This document shows, in pieces, positions 54,001 through 63,136 of a DNA stretch of 64,000 bases. The position numbers and the translations under genes were made by a program. Each line of letters opens with the position of its first letter. Position 1 is the stretch's first letter. This DNA is from Magnetococcus sp. PR-3 (GTDB lineage Bacteria; Pseudomonadota; Magnetococcia; Magnetococcales; Magnetococcaceae). Location of the stretch: contig NZ_JBAHUQ010000009.1 in assembly GCF_036689865.1 (NCBI RefSeq), forward strand, positions 1 to 64,000. The letters run 5' to 3'. The notes under the pieces are model-generated. The model had not been told where the DNA came from. It saw nothing but the letters and a program-made list of their open reading frames with translations, and ran no database searches.

Positions 54001-54166
54001 ACTGGGCACAGTGCCAGCGTCGTTGCCGATCCACATCCGTCGGGGCGGCCACCAGTAGATCCAGATCACGACACAGGGAGGGAATTTCTGCTATAAAATC
54101 AAGCCGTAGCTGCTGAAACCGCGTGGCTAGCTGCACTTCCTGCCTGGATGGAGCGTGCTCTGACAC
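51026..54166 (-). CDS. Multi-domain hybrid histidine kinase
   Basis: The 1046-residue cytoplasmic protein has, in order: an Hpt-like segment (about 15-110, with HARLQG), a degenerate receiver-like region (about 165-265), a full REC domain (about 270-390, VLIMDDNEPLG, EVLLLDLYMPDANG), two PAS domains (about 410-530 and 545-680, SVTDHDGNITFVNQKF), HisKA (SSMSHELRTPMNAILGFAQ, about 700), HATPase (about 800-910, DSGMGIPKDQQARIFEPF, GTGIGLSIVSRL), and a C-terminal receiver (about 930-1040). In the last receiver the phospho-acceptor strand reads LLLVNVGG, so the Asp seems lost. No transmembrane helix is visible. It lies between lolD and the M50 gene, with small gaps. Confidence 0.88.
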   Translation of the reverse strand: MSEHAPSRQEVQLATRFQQLRLDFIAEIPSLCRDLDLLVAAPTDVDRQRRWHCAQWHARLQGVVGSCATFECRTLRDLAQDAGNLLQKLSRQDISMEDALAMRQELREVLAELSESAQAKLAHQETVELPRDYGLFLQEEVLSHTVLAFSQDTTMLAELSGFLKSKGYRLVPMPSYQALRDEVLKSSAAAVLVDLEAMAARVDEGTIPGLMCQEEQMPMPLLVLGGSDNMDHRLCAVRLGSTAFRARPIAADELARQLIAHHQRHNHAQRARVLIMDDNEPLGQFYQSLLEMVEMEVVYIREAEELLPAIQRFKPEVLLLDLYMPDANGLEIAAVVRQSETYSQLPILLMVENNAGRRLLDQTKESESFLIKPVQPGLMVRAVVERVRQRRQTVGRVEYMRSALHELEQLQLALNQHAIVSVTDHDGNITFVNQKFCETSGYTPSELIGQNHRMLKSDHHSASFYKEMWDTISAGQTWHGQVKNRRKNGSTYWVSATIVPFMDTDGTPREFISVRTDVTAQKAAQERYMASEQRLQAILDNTREGVVVMEASGSIEMLNPAAAGMFGYTLAEMEQPTIQWLLPDFPLEDALHDALHDAPAPVAGEDPHRASLYRELSASRADGRTLQVGVSASSFHLEERAFCVAVVRDITARKMEEVELKQAKESAERANEAKTRFLSSMSHELRTPMNAILGFAQVMQSDPNEPLTESQRECTREIIQAGGHLLELINDVLDLAKIEENKVGLKVGPVHVQEVIREAIALVTPMANRKGVRLRHNLKRGLCDRCDVLADRTRLKQILINLASNGVKYNHEGGVVELSCRLDALGKARIEVQDSGMGIPKDQQARIFEPFHRLIEDGTIEGTGIGLSIVSRLVEAMGGALGLESKVGQGSTFWFTLPKSGDVCELSSQVLDEAAQAPQPKVVLYLENNPVDLQLMSVLMRRYDYLRMDPVSDVDVAKMQLLQGGVDLLLVNVGGFRAQMPDLFDQLQLDPMLRSTPVIAISADDEVESGAQDLAGYHRFMQKPLDLEQLIAQIRLLLDLEPQEEM

Positions 54167-54175
54167 AGGGCTCTC

Positions 54176-54874
54176 CTAAGCGGCATCCCCATCCACAATG
54201 GTGCCATCCTGCATACGCAGGCGGCGTCCCATGCGGGCGGCCAGATCCGGGTTGTGGGTTACCATCAGTAGGGTCAGGTCCTGCTCTTGGTTGAGCGCCA
54301 TCAGCAGATCATAGATGGCATCCGAGGTGTGCGTATCCAGGTTACCTGTGGGTTCATCGGCCAGCAGCAGCTTGGGCTCCCCCACCAAAGCACGGGCGAT
54401 GGCCACCCGCTGTTGCTCCCCACCGGAGAGCTGACCCGGACGATGGGTAATCCGGTGCCTCAACCCCACCCGCTCCAGAACCGCCGTCGCTTGTTCCACC
54501 GCCTGGGTCCGTTCCATACGACGGATCATCAACGGCATCATGACATTTTCCAGGGCATCAAATTCCGGCAACAGGCGGTGCTGCTGATAGACAAAGGCGA
54601 TATTCTCGTTGCGCCAGCGGGCCAGTTTGCCACGGGAGAGGGCAAACAGATCCACGCCATCCATGGTCACCTGACCTGAGCTGGGACGGTCCAGGGTACC
54701 CAAGATCTGAATTAAGGTACTTTTACCCGCACCCGACTGACCCAGCAGGGCCACCACCTCACCCCGGTCCAAGGTTAAGTCCACCCCTTTAAGCACCTCA
54801 ACCATGCCCCCTTCGGTTTTAAAACCACGGGTCAGTGCTTGGGCTTTTAATAAAATAGAAGAGGGCTCACTCAT
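54176..54874 (-). CDS. lolD: Lipoprotein-releasing ABC transporter ATPase
   Basis: The 232-residue ATPase has Walker [37 protein letters not shown] (the LolD-type region), signature [15 protein letters not shown] and Walker [13 protein letters not shown]. The MacB/LolD-like sequence and its overlap (8 bp) with lolC show it powers lipoprotein release from the inner membrane. The start at 54874 is the ATG within the lolC end; the longer reading extends into it. Confidence 0.93.
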   Translation of the reverse strand: MSEPSSILLKAQALTRGFKTEGGMVEVLKGVDLTLDRGEVVALLGQSGAGKSTLIQILGTLDRPSSGQVTMDGVDLFALSRGKLARWRNENIAFVYQQHRLLPEFDALENVMMPLMIRRMERTQAVEQATAVLERVGLRHRITHRPGQLSGGEQQRVAIARALVGEPKLLLADEPTGNLDTHTSDAIYDLLMALNQEQDLTLLMVTHNPDLAARMGRRLRMQDGTIVDGDAA

Positions 54875-56108
54875 AGCGCAGGGCCTCCACCGGATCCACA
54901 CGGGACGCCCGCCAAGCGGGATAGAGTGTCGAAAGCAAGCTGATGCTCAAAGAGATAATGGTGATCCAGATCAGATCCGATGTCAGCACCTTAGAGGGGA
55001 GTTTATCAATGTAGTAGACATCCCCATGTAAGATCTGAATACCGAAGGTTTTTTCGATCCAACCAAGGGTGGCTTCCAGATTTTTAGCCAGCAGCAGACC
55101 AAAGCCCAAACCAGCCATGGTCCCCCCCACACCAATAATCCCGCCGTTGATCATAAAGATCGCCATAATCGAGCGCCCACGGGCCCCCATGGTCTTTAAG
55201 ATCGCAATATCCTTACCCTTCTCCATCACCACCATAATCAACGAACTGATAATGTTAAAGGCTGCAACCAACACCACCAGGGAGAGGATCACAAACATGG
55301 TGGCCTTCTCCAGCTTAATGGCATTGAAGAAGTTACGGTTCATCTGCATCCAGTCCCGGATCCAATAGGGGCCAGCCAGACGTTTTTCCAAATCTCGGCG
55401 CACCCCCATGGCCAAATCAGCATGGGGGGTTTTAACCTCAATACCGGTCACTTTGTCGCCAAAGCGTAGCAGTTTTTGGGCGTCTCTTAAGTGGATATAG
55501 GCCAGGTTACTGTCATACTCATGCATACCGGCATTAAATATACCCACCACCCGAAACCGCTTAACCCGGGGCACGGTACCGGCGGGGGTCACGTTGCCTT
55601 TGGGCACCATGACCGTGACCCGGTCATTCAAGCCTACCCCCAGGTTATTGGCCAGCGACTGCCCTAACACAATGCCAAAGCCCGACATGGCCTCGATCTG
55701 CCCGCGCACCATATTGGCGTGCAGGTTGGAGACCTTTTTTTCCCGCGTTAGGTCAACCCCACGCACCGCAATGCCGTAGGCCTGCCCACCGCTATAGACC
55801 AAGGCGTTGGCCAAAATAAAGGGGGAAGCAGCCACCACATTCGGGGTGGCCTCTACCCGCTTGAGCACGGCATCGACATCCCCCATTTTACCACCGTAGG
55901 ACTGCACCACCACATGACTGATCACCCCAAGGATTTGCCGTTGCAGCTCCTCCTTAAAGCCGGTCATCACCGCCAGCACCACAATCAGCGCCGCCACACC
56001 CAGGGCAATACCGGCTACCGATAGCCCGGTAATGGCGCTGATAAAACGTTGGCTGCGTTTGGCCCGCAGATAGCGCAACCCCACACGCCACTCAAAGGTG
56101 CTGAACAT
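54867..56108 (-). CDS. lolC: Lipoprotein-releasing ABC transporter permease
   Basis: The 413-residue inner-membrane protein begins FEWRVGLRYLRAKRSQRFISAITGLSVAGIALGVAALIVVLAVMTGF, has a large periplasmic domain (about 50-265, VVQSYGGKMGD, NLHANMVRGQIEAMSGFGIVLGQ) and three C-terminal membrane helices with GKDIAILKTMGARGRSIMAIF. This fits LolC/LolE of the FtsX-like permease group. It partners LolD (8-bp overlap). Only one permease gene is present, so it may form a homodimer as in LolF systems. Confidence 0.93.
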   Translation of the reverse strand: MFSTFEWRVGLRYLRAKRSQRFISAITGLSVAGIALGVAALIVVLAVMTGFKEELQRQILGVISHVVVQSYGGKMGDVDAVLKRVEATPNVVAASPFILANALVYSGGQAYGIAVRGVDLTREKKVSNLHANMVRGQIEAMSGFGIVLGQSLANNLGVGLNDRVTVMVPKGNVTPAGTVPRVKRFRVVGIFNAGMHEYDSNLAYIHLRDAQKLLRFGDKVTGIEVKTPHADLAMGVRRDLEKRLAGPYWIRDWMQMNRNFFNAIKLEKATMFVILSLVVLVAAFNIISSLIMVVMEKGKDIAILKTMGARGRSIMAIFMINGGIIGVGGTMAGLGFGLLLAKNLEATLGWIEKTFGIQILHGDVYYIDKLPSKVLTSDLIWITIISLSISLLSTLYPAWRASRVDPVEALRYE

Positions 56109-56129
56109 GGCCGCTCCTGTTGGTCGTGG

Positions 56130-57620
56130 TTACGCTTCCCGCTTCATTTGCGGAAAGAGCAGTACTTCACGAATATTGGCCGCGTCGGTCAACAGCATGA
56201 CCAAACGGTCAATGCCAATACCCTCACCACCGGTCGGGGGCATGCCATACTCCAGGGCACGGATGTAGTCGGCATCAAAATGCATAGCCTCGACATCCCC
56301 GGCATCCTTGGCTTCCACCTGTTTTTGAAAACGGCTGGCCTGATCGGCAGGATCGTTAAGCTCTGAGAAGGCATTGGCGATCTCACGACCGGCAATAAAC
56401 AGCTCAAAACGCTCTGCAATATCAGGGTTATCATCACTACGACGGGAGAGTGGTGACACCGAGATGGGATAATCAATAATAAAGGTCGGTTGCATCAATT
56501 TATGCTCAACACCCTCTTCAAAGACATTGAGCAACAGCATGCCATCATCCCAATTGGCGTCTGGCTCAATCCCCAAGGATTTGGCCAAGCTCTCCAGGTA
56601 GGCACGCTCGGTAATACGGGAGGCGTCGGCCTCCATATATTGAATGATCGCCTCTGCGGGGGTCAAACGGGCCCAGGGACCGGAGAAGTCCAGGGTCTGC
56701 TCCTGGTACGTTACCTCCAGCTCACCCTCATTGACATCCTTGACCACATCCTGCACCAGGGCTTCGGTAAACGCCATCAGCTCCTGATAGTCGGTATAGG
56801 CCTGGTAGAACTCCATCATGGTAAATTCTGGATTGTGCCGGGGAGAGAGCCCCTCATTACGGAAGTTACGGTTGATCTCAAACACCCGTTCAAAGCCACC
56901 CACGATCAAACGCTTCAGGTAGAGCTCAGGTGCAATACGTAGATAGAGCTCGGTATCCAGCGCATTGTGGTGGGTCACAAAGGGACGGGCCGTGGCCCCA
57001 CCAGGGATGGGGTGCATCATGGGGGTTTCAACCTCCAGAAAACCACGCGACTCCATAAACTGGCGGATACGGCTAATCACCCGGCTGCGGGTTTTAAAGA
57101 TATCCCGCACCTCTGTATTCACAATCAGGTCCACATAGCGCTGGCGGTAGCGGGTCTCCATATCCTCCAGGCCATGAAACTTCTCAGGCAGGGGGCGGAC
57201 CGCTTTGGAGAGCAGTTCAAACTTCTCCACCTGCACCGTCAGTTCGCCCACCTTGGTGCGGAACAGATACCCCTCCACACCCAGGATATCCCCCACCTCA
57301 ATCTTGCGGAAGACCCCTTTATAGAGATCGGCACCAATGATGTCCCGCTGTCCGCTGATCTGTAGACGGCCACTCTCATCCTGCACCGTGGCGAAGGTAA
57401 GTTTACCAAAATTACGCAGCAGCATAATGCGGCCAGCGATCTTGACCTTCACCCGCTCCAGTGTCTCGGGGTCGGTCTCATTACCGTGGGCTTCGCTCAC
57501 AGTTTTTAGATCCACCTCAGGCTTAAAGCCGGTGGGATAGGGATTAACCCCAGCCTCTCGGATGGCCTCAAGCTTAACTTTACGGGCGGCAATCTGTTGG
57601 TTCTCTTCCTGTTGGGACAT
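56130..57620 (-). CDS. lysS: Lysine--tRNA ligase, class II
   Basis: The 496-residue enzyme has an N-terminal OB-fold ([30 protein letters not shown], about 60-90) and the class II catalytic core: motif 2 [23 protein letters not shown] (about 250) and motif 3 [16 protein letters not shown] near the end. It charges tRNA-Lys. The ATG at 57620 gives the family-typical N-terminus [11 protein letters not shown]; a start at 57656 adds 12 residues without a site. It lies 21 bp before lolC. Confidence 0.95.
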   Translation of the reverse strand: MSQQEENQQIAARKVKLEAIREAGVNPYPTGFKPEVDLKTVSEAHGNETDPETLERVKVKIAGRIMLLRNFGKLTFATVQDESGRLQISGQRDIIGADLYKGVFRKIEVGDILGVEGYLFRTKVGELTVQVEKFELLSKAVRPLPEKFHGLEDMETRYRQRYVDLIVNTEVRDIFKTRSRVISRIRQFMESRGFLEVETPMMHPIPGGATARPFVTHHNALDTELYLRIAPELYLKRLIVGGFERVFEINRNFRNEGLSPRHNPEFTMMEFYQAYTDYQELMAFTEALVQDVVKDVNEGELEVTYQEQTLDFSGPWARLTPAEAIIQYMEADASRITERAYLESLAKSLGIEPDANWDDGMLLLNVFEEGVEHKLMQPTFIIDYPISVSPLSRRSDDNPDIAERFELFIAGREIANAFSELNDPADQASRFQKQVEAKDAGDVEAMHFDADYIRALEYGMPPTGGEGIGIDRLVMLLTDAANIREVLLFPQMKREA

Positions 57621-57734
57621 CTGTTTTTTTCCCGTTTGTACGTCGATCATAATCATCCAGAGGATGATAACGGTTTAAAGGGGGCTGCCGATCAGCCGAC
57701 CTTCCCGCCCCAGTGTGGGCCGGTTTAAAAAAGC

Positions 57735-58847
57735 CTAGGCGTTGTCGCCGCCACCAATGCGCTGAGACAGGGCGGCTTTAATAAAGCCATCCAGCCCGCC
57801 ATCCAACACCGCATCGGTATTACCCGTTTCATAGTTGGTACGCAGATCTTTAACCAGGCGGTAAGGGGCCAGCACATAGGAGCGAATTTGGTGCCCCCAG
57901 GCGATGTCACTTTTGGCATCGGCTGCGGCTTGGGCAGCTTCGGCGCGTTTTTCCATCTCTAACTGAAAGAGACGTGCCCGCAACATTTTCATCGCTTCAT
58001 CACGGTTTCTATGTTGGGAACGGCCACTTTGACACTGCACCACAATACCGGTGGGTTGGTGGGTTAAACGAATGGCCGAATCGGTTTTGTTCACGTGCTG
58101 ACCACCAGCCCCAGAGGCCCGGAAGGTGTCCACCCGCAGATCCTTATCCAGAATCTCCACCTCAATAGAGTCATCGATCTCCGGGTAGATATTGACGGAA
58201 GTAAACGAGGTATGGCGACGGGCTGAAGAGTCGAAAGGACTGATGCGAACCAGCCGGTGCACCCCACTCTCGACCTTTAGATAACCGTAGGCAAACTCCC
58301 CTTCCACCTTAATGGTGACCGATTTAATGCCCGCTTCATCCCCGGCCTGATAATCGATCTCTTCGGTTTTAAAGCCGGATTTTTCACAGTAGCGAAGGTA
58401 CATGCGCAGCAAAATGGAGGCCCAATCCTGGGACTCGGTCCCCCCCGCGCCGGGATGGATCTCAATAAAGCAGTTGTTGCCATCCGCTTCACCAGAGAGC
58501 ATACGGGCCAGTTCCAGCCCCTCTAAGCGGGTCAGGATTTCCGTCACCTGGGCGGTCACCTCGGCAACCATATCCTTATCACCCTCTTCCTGGGCCATCT
58601 CCAGCAGATCACGGGCATCACTGGTTTCGGTATCCAGCGCATCCCACTCACCGATGGTTTTTTCCAGGCGGTTTTTTTCGGTCATCACTTTTTTGGCGCG
58701 ATCGGCATCCCCCCACAGATCGGGATCCTGGGCCAGGGACTCAAGCTCACTCAGGCGCTCTTTGCCCTGCTCATAGTTTAAATGTCCTTTGAGCAGTGCC
58801 AGTTTTTCACCGATGGCCTCGAAGGTTTTTTGTATATTCTCTTCCAC
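57735..58847 (-). CDS. prfB: Peptide chain release factor 2, no programmed frameshift
   Basis: The 370-residue factor has GAGGTESQDWASILLRMY with the GGQ loop SGAGGQHVNKTDSAIRLTH (GGQ near residue 250) and SPFDSSARRHTSF (SPF tripeptide that reads UGA/UAA). The start is taken as GTG at 58847 (CGGAAG upstream, giving VEENIQKTFE). Where many bacteria have an in-frame UGA, this gene reads LKGHLNYEQGKERL without a stop, so no +1 frameshift is needed. An open frame further upstream to 59168 adds a Cys-rich non-family extension and is not used. Confidence 0.92.
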   Translation of the reverse strand: MEENIQKTFEAIGEKLALLKGHLNYEQGKERLSELESLAQDPDLWGDADRAKKVMTEKNRLEKTIGEWDALDTETSDARDLLEMAQEEGDKDMVAEVTAQVTEILTRLEGLELARMLSGEADGNNCFIEIHPGAGGTESQDWASILLRMYLRYCEKSGFKTEEIDYQAGDEAGIKSVTIKVEGEFAYGYLKVESGVHRLVRISPFDSSARRHTSFTSVNIYPEIDDSIEVEILDKDLRVDTFRASGAGGQHVNKTDSAIRLTHQPTGIVVQCQSGRSQHRNRDEAMKMLRARLFQLEMEKRAEAAQAAADAKSDIAWGHQIRSYVLAPYRLVKDLRTNYETGNTDAVLDGGLDGFIKAALSQRIGGGDNA

Positions 58848-59503
58848 AGCATTTGCTTCCGTTGGCACCCTGTACAGAGGATCTGTAAACAGAGGCTGGA
58901 TATCCCATAGCTCCAGGCCATTACCGGGGTAACGACACATGCGGGTGGGCGGTTCCCATGTTTGGCTAAAACCCCGCTTTATACCATATTTACTACCCAT
59001 GCATAAACCGGATTCGCAAGGAAGGGCCTCGGCACCGAGCATTCCACCCAACGCGCCCCTAAAAACAGGCCAAAAAACAGGCCAAAACCGCATCGACCAC
59101 ACCCGGGTTACAACATAAAGATGAGCGCACCCCCCACACACCATGCTCATTATTATGTTGTGCCACACCTTTAAAGCGCTTTAAACACCCAAACCCTAGA
59201 TCCCCAACCCGTTTAAGGGTTAGCTTTTCTGTGTGCATAAAGTGCCACCACGGGGCACCGGGATCGTAAAACCCGCCTGCCGCCACACCCAACCGGTGAT
59301 GCACAGCGCCCCCTCACAAAGCGGGTTGGCGTGTCGGCGCTCGATCGGCAACACCACTCAGCCCCATTATGGAGGAAGGGTCGATTGTCCGCCCCAGGCG
59401 GCGTATCGCGTTAAGAGAGAGCAAGAGAGTGTAAGCCGGAACCGTACAAAAACATGGCCAAGCGATGGTGTGAAAATGGGTACACAACAGGGGAGACCAT
59501 AAG
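58848..59503. other. Intergenic region, no gene supported
   Basis: About 650 bp upstream of prfB. The continuing open frame to 59168 is not a recognised protein. Sequences GCCAAAAAACAGGCCAAAA (59070-59090) are short internal repeats. The prfB promoter should lie here. Confidence 0.5.
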
Positions 59504-59805
59504 ATGAGACGACGCTGCGGCGGGGCACTTTGGTCCTACCCACCTGAACCCCCGGTGGAGACCGCCTTTTTTCGGTTGGCAGGCTGTGAGGGAGAAGAAG
59601 CGCCCAAGCTCAGGGGTCTCGCCCAAGCCATTATGGAGAGTGACCGACCCCTTAGAAAGGAGCTGCTAAGGCCATTACCGACCTCTACGAAGAGATCCAG
59701 ATGAGCGGTTTGGCCACCGAGGAGGTCACCCGTGCCTACCAAACGGTTGTGGCCGCGCTCATGCACTGGGCCGCACGGCGCAAAAGCTGGGCGCTGTCGG
59801 CTTAG
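59504..59805 (+). pseudogene. Small broken gene (frameshifted)
   Basis: The frame from 59504 (ATG after GGGGAG at 10 bp) gives MRRRCGGALWSYPP and EEAPKLRGLAQAIMESDRPLRKEL, then leaves register near 59660. A second frame continues AAKAITDLYEEIQMSGLATEEVTRAYQTVVAALMHWAARRKSW to the stop at 59805. Together they look like one protein of about 100 residues with a helical C-terminus, disrupted by one small indel. The family is not recognised. Confidence 0.5.
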
Positions 59806-59905
59806 CCCCCTCCCCACACACAGGTGCCGCGCCCCCAAGCCGCACGCCCTGCCCCCCTAACCGTGCCCCGACCTTCCCCACGATGGCACACCACCCTTTT
59901 ATACG

Positions 59906-62128
59906 CTAAGAAGAGCGAATATTGCGGGTAATGGCGTGCAGAAGATCTTGCTTTTTAATGGGCTTAGTCAGGTGACCATCACACCCCACCTGTAGGCTTT
60001 TTTGTCGGTCACCGTCCAGCGCAAAGGCGGTGAGCGCCAAAATGGGGGTGGCGTCACGCCCTTCATCCTGCTCCCATTGGCGTATCTGCCTGACCGCCTC
60101 ATAGCCATCCATAAGGGGCATTTGCAGATCCATCAACACCAGATCAAAGGGGTGCCGCTTAAACAGGTCAACAGCCTGCTCACCATCGGAGACCACCTCC
60201 ACCACATATGCACTGTCTTTAAGATAAGCCTTCATCAACAAGACATTATCTTCAAAATCCTCCGCCAGCAGAATGCGCCCACCCTGCAAGGAGAGAACCG
60301 GGGGCGGGGTATCCAACACCTCCCGCACCACCTGGAGCAGCTGCCGCCGCTTGACCGGCTTGACCAACGCCCGCAACCCCCGCATACGTACTTTTTGCAT
60401 GACCTCAGCGCCATCATCCGAGCTTAACAGAATGGTCGGCAGCTCCCTTAAGGTCGCATCTTCCCGCACCACATCAATGGCCTGCACCCCATCGACCATG
60501 GGCATGTGATAGTCGGAGAGCAGAACCTGAAAGGGATCTTGCTCCTGCTGGGCCTGGTGTAGGGCAATCCACCCATGGGCCGAGTTCTCAACGGCGGTTA
60601 CCCTGCAACCAGCCTGGCTCAACATGGCGGTAAACACCTCCAGGTTGGCCGGGTTATCGTCCATCAAAAGTATGCGGGTTCCATCAAACACCATGCCCTG
60701 TTCATCCCACCTGGAGGGTTCCGGCTCAGTAAAGGCGTGACGCAGATTTAAGGTAAAAGAGAAGTCGGAACCTTCCCCCACAGAACTGGCCACCCTGAGC
60801 ACCCCCCCCATCAGTTGCACCAACCGCTGACTAATGGCCAACCCCAAGCCACTGCCCCCATGGCTACGGGTGCTGGAGGCATCGACCTGACTAAACGGCT
60901 CAAAAATCCTTTCCAGCTGGTCTTCAGGAATACCACTACCGCTATCGTGCACATGAAAACACACCAACGCATGGTCCAACCCATGCTCTTCCGTCGAGAG
61001 CTGTAGGGTAATGCGGCCACGCTGGGTAAACTTCACCGCATTGCTCAGCAGGTTGACCAACACCTGCCGTAACCGTTTGGGGTCCCCCATCATCAAGCGT
61101 GGAATCTGTTCATCCAGGGTATAGGAGAGGGCAACGTCCTTGGTTTTTGCTCGGGGTTCAAAGATCTCCGCAACCCCTTGAACCAGCTCATGCAGATCAA
61201 AGGGGGCCGTATCCAGATCAAACTGCCCCGCTTCCACTTTAGAGAGATCCAGAATATCGTTGATCAGATCCAGCAGGTTTTCACCCGCCCGCTGAAACAC
61301 CGTCACATAGTGCTTCTGCTCACCCGACAGATCGGTATGATCCAGCAGCTCCGACATACCGATAATGGCATTCATGGGGGTGCGGATTTCATGACTCATG
61401 GTGGCTAAAAATTCACTTTTGGCCAGACTGGCCGCCTCGGCCTGCTGTTTGGCCTCCACCAAGGCAGAGTGGTTGTCATGGATCACCTGGCGCATGCGTT
61501 CAAAGCTCTGCACCATACGACCCAGCTCATCCTGCCCAGCATGGGGCAGCGGGCTGTGGTAGGCACCATCTGCCAACTCTTCGGTGGCCAGCACCAACCC
61601 CTTCAAGGGTCGCCGCACCGCACGCTCCAACACCAGCTCCAGTAACGCGCCCAATACCACCACCGCAAAAATAAGCGACCCTAAAAGCTGCCGATGCTCC
61701 CCATGTAAACGGTTAAAGTCCGGTTCAAAATCCACAGTCAACAGCAGCGTGCCCAGTTTCTCACCCCGCAGTGTAATGACCTGCTCAAAGCGCTGCAGGG
61801 CTGGTTTGGCTGTGGCGGCTTGGATAAACAGCGGGTAGATCACCTCCCCCCGGCTGTTATGCAAAAGCAGACTGTGCCACTGAGGATTTTGGGCTAAAAA
61901 AGCGTCCAACACCTCATGGATGGTGGCCATTTGATTTTGAATAAGGTAGGGCAACATCGCTTCACTGGCGATGGAGAGCTGGCTCTGCGTCTGTGCCTGT
62001 AGGCGGGCTTCAACCTGCTGCTCATGTTGTGGTTGCCAATAGATCAGCAGGTAGGCGCTAAAGCTGATCACAAACAACAGCACCACCAGGGCCATACGCA
62101 AACGTAAGGATAGAAAGGGTTTTGTCAT
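59906..62128 (-). CDS. Hybrid histidine kinase with two receivers, membrane-bound
   Basis: The 740-residue protein has two transmembrane helices (about 12-30 and 148-165) around a periplasmic sensor, HAMP (about 165-220), HisKA with [17 protein letters not shown] (about 245), HATPase ([55 protein letters not shown], about 350-470), REC 1 ([27 protein letters not shown], about 485-605) and REC 2 ([29 protein letters not shown], about 615-735). Both receivers keep the phospho-Asp. It abuts a PhnD-like binding-protein gene (stop and start adjacent), which suggests that protein as its sensor partner. Confidence 0.92.
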   Translation of the reverse strand: MTKPFLSLRLRMALVVLLFVISFSAYLLIYWQPQHEQQVEARLQAQTQSQLSIASEAMLPYLIQNQMATIHEVLDAFLAQNPQWHSLLLHNSRGEVIYPLFIQAATAKPALQRFEQVITLRGEKLGTLLLTVDFEPDFNRLHGEHRQLLGSLIFAVVVLGALLELVLERAVRRPLKGLVLATEELADGAYHSPLPHAGQDELGRMVQSFERMRQVIHDNHSALVEAKQQAEAASLAKSEFLATMSHEIRTPMNAIIGMSELLDHTDLSGEQKHYVTVFQRAGENLLDLINDILDLSKVEAGQFDLDTAPFDLHELVQGVAEIFEPRAKTKDVALSYTLDEQIPRLMMGDPKRLRQVLVNLLSNAVKFTQRGRITLQLSTEEHGLDHALVCFHVHDSGSGIPEDQLERIFEPFSQVDASSTRSHGGSGLGLAISQRLVQLMGGVLRVASSVGEGSDFSFTLNLRHAFTEPEPSRWDEQGMVFDGTRILLMDDNPANLEVFTAMLSQAGCRVTAVENSAHGWIALHQAQQEQDPFQVLLSDYHMPMVDGVQAIDVVREDATLRELPTILLSSDDGAEVMQKVRMRGLRALVKPVKRRQLLQVVREVLDTPPPVLSLQGGRILLAEDFEDNVLLMKAYLKDSAYVVEVVSDGEQAVDLFKRHPFDLVLMDLQMPLMDGYEAVRQIRQWEQDEGRDATPILALTAFALDGDRQKSLQVGCDGHLTKPIKKQDLLHAITRNIRSS

Positions 62129-62965
62129 TTATTGTGCTGCCACATAATAATGCTCCAACTGCCAATCGTTCAAAACAGCATAATCTTTTTGAGCGGCTAC
62201 GCCCATACGCTTCATCGGAATATTGGCCAACATTGCTTGGCCTTTTTTGCTCTGCCCCAGTTTTAAAAAAGCCTGCTGTATCTGCTGACGCACCTTAGGG
62301 GAAATGCGCTTATGGGCGGTGATGGGATGAGGGGGCATTTTACGGGTGGTATAAAACACCTTTAACCGAGACTTCACCGCGGGCTTTTGACGTTTTAATG
62401 TACCCAGCACACCCCCACCCGCGACCGCCTGCCCCAAGGCCACATGTAAATAGACCGAAGAGTGCGTTTTGACATAAAGCGGTTCAACCGTTAACCCATG
62501 CTGCTCGGCCAGTTCATAGCGCATTAACAGGGAAGCCCCCAGGGCATTGGGGGAAGGAAAGGCGATGGTCTGCCCCTGTAGCTCTTTAATATGGGTGATG
62601 GGGCTATCTTTTGCCACCACCAACACACCTGAGAGTTTGCGGCCATGGTCGCGCAGGATCGGCAAATAGCCCTGATGCTTGGCCGCCAACACGGCGTGGT
62701 AGGGGTTCATGTAGGCAAAATCAAAATCCCCACGCAAAAAACCCCGTTCAAATTCATTAATATCGGGGGATCCGGTCATATGCAGATGCAACCCGGTCAG
62801 CTTCTCCACCTCGGTGAGAATGGGGCGCCAAATGGCCGCCAGCTTACGTGGCTCGAACTGAGGCACCACCCCAAAGCTGTAGATCCGTGTTTGATCATGG
62901 GCCCAGCTTGGGGTCGCCCCCCATACCATGAGCGCCATCACCCCTATCATCAGATATCGCATCAT
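62129..62965 (-). CDS. PhnD-like periplasmic binding protein
   Basis: The 278-residue protein has a signal peptide (MMRYLMIGVMALMVWGATPSWA) and the phosphate/phosphonate-type binding-protein fold: YSFGVVPQFEPRKLAAIWRPILTEVEKLTG, FERGFLRGDFDFAYMNPYHAVLA, VVAKDSPITHIKELQGQTIAFPSP. Such proteins bind phosphonates or phosphite for transport, or serve as sensor partners for kinases. Start candidates are 62986, 62965 and 62962; 62965 best fits the signal peptide. No ABC transporter follows, and its stop abuts the hybrid kinase start, which supports a sensing role. Confidence 0.85.
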   Translation of the reverse strand: MMRYLMIGVMALMVWGATPSWAHDQTRIYSFGVVPQFEPRKLAAIWRPILTEVEKLTGLHLHMTGSPDINEFERGFLRGDFDFAYMNPYHAVLAAKHQGYLPILRDHGRKLSGVLVVAKDSPITHIKELQGQTIAFPSPNALGASLLMRYELAEQHGLTVEPLYVKTHSSVYLHVALGQAVAGGGVLGTLKRQKPAVKSRLKVFYTTRKMPPHPITAHKRISPKVRQQIQQAFLKLGQSKKGQAMLANIPMKRMGVAAQKDYAVLNDWQLEHYYVAAQ

Positions 62966-63080
62966 ACTCTCCAGGCTGCTCGCCATCTCACCTCACGTTT
63001 AGACCCCCCCATGGTAAACAGGTTCATTCACGACGCCTAGCGTTTGTAACCACTTTTTTTACCGACCACCCATAAAAAAA

Positions 63081-63103
63081 AGAGGGGCCGCAATAGCCCC
63101 TCT
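63081..63103 (-). terminator. Terminator after cysNC
   Basis: Arms AGAGGGGC (63081-63088) and GCCCCTCT (63096-63103) around a 7-nt loop. On the minus strand it is followed by an eight-T run (63073-63080), 34 bp past the cysNC stop. Confidence 0.9.
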
Positions 63104-63136
63104 CTCTTTATGCCACTCATCCATGCGTGCCAACGG

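Noticed and set aside
57620-57656. lysS start at 57656
   Set aside because: The extra 12 residues do not match the family and no ribosome site precedes them.
58848-59168. N-terminal extension of prfB
   Set aside because: The residues are Cys/Trp/Met-rich and unlike any release factor; the GTG at 58847 gives the usual length.
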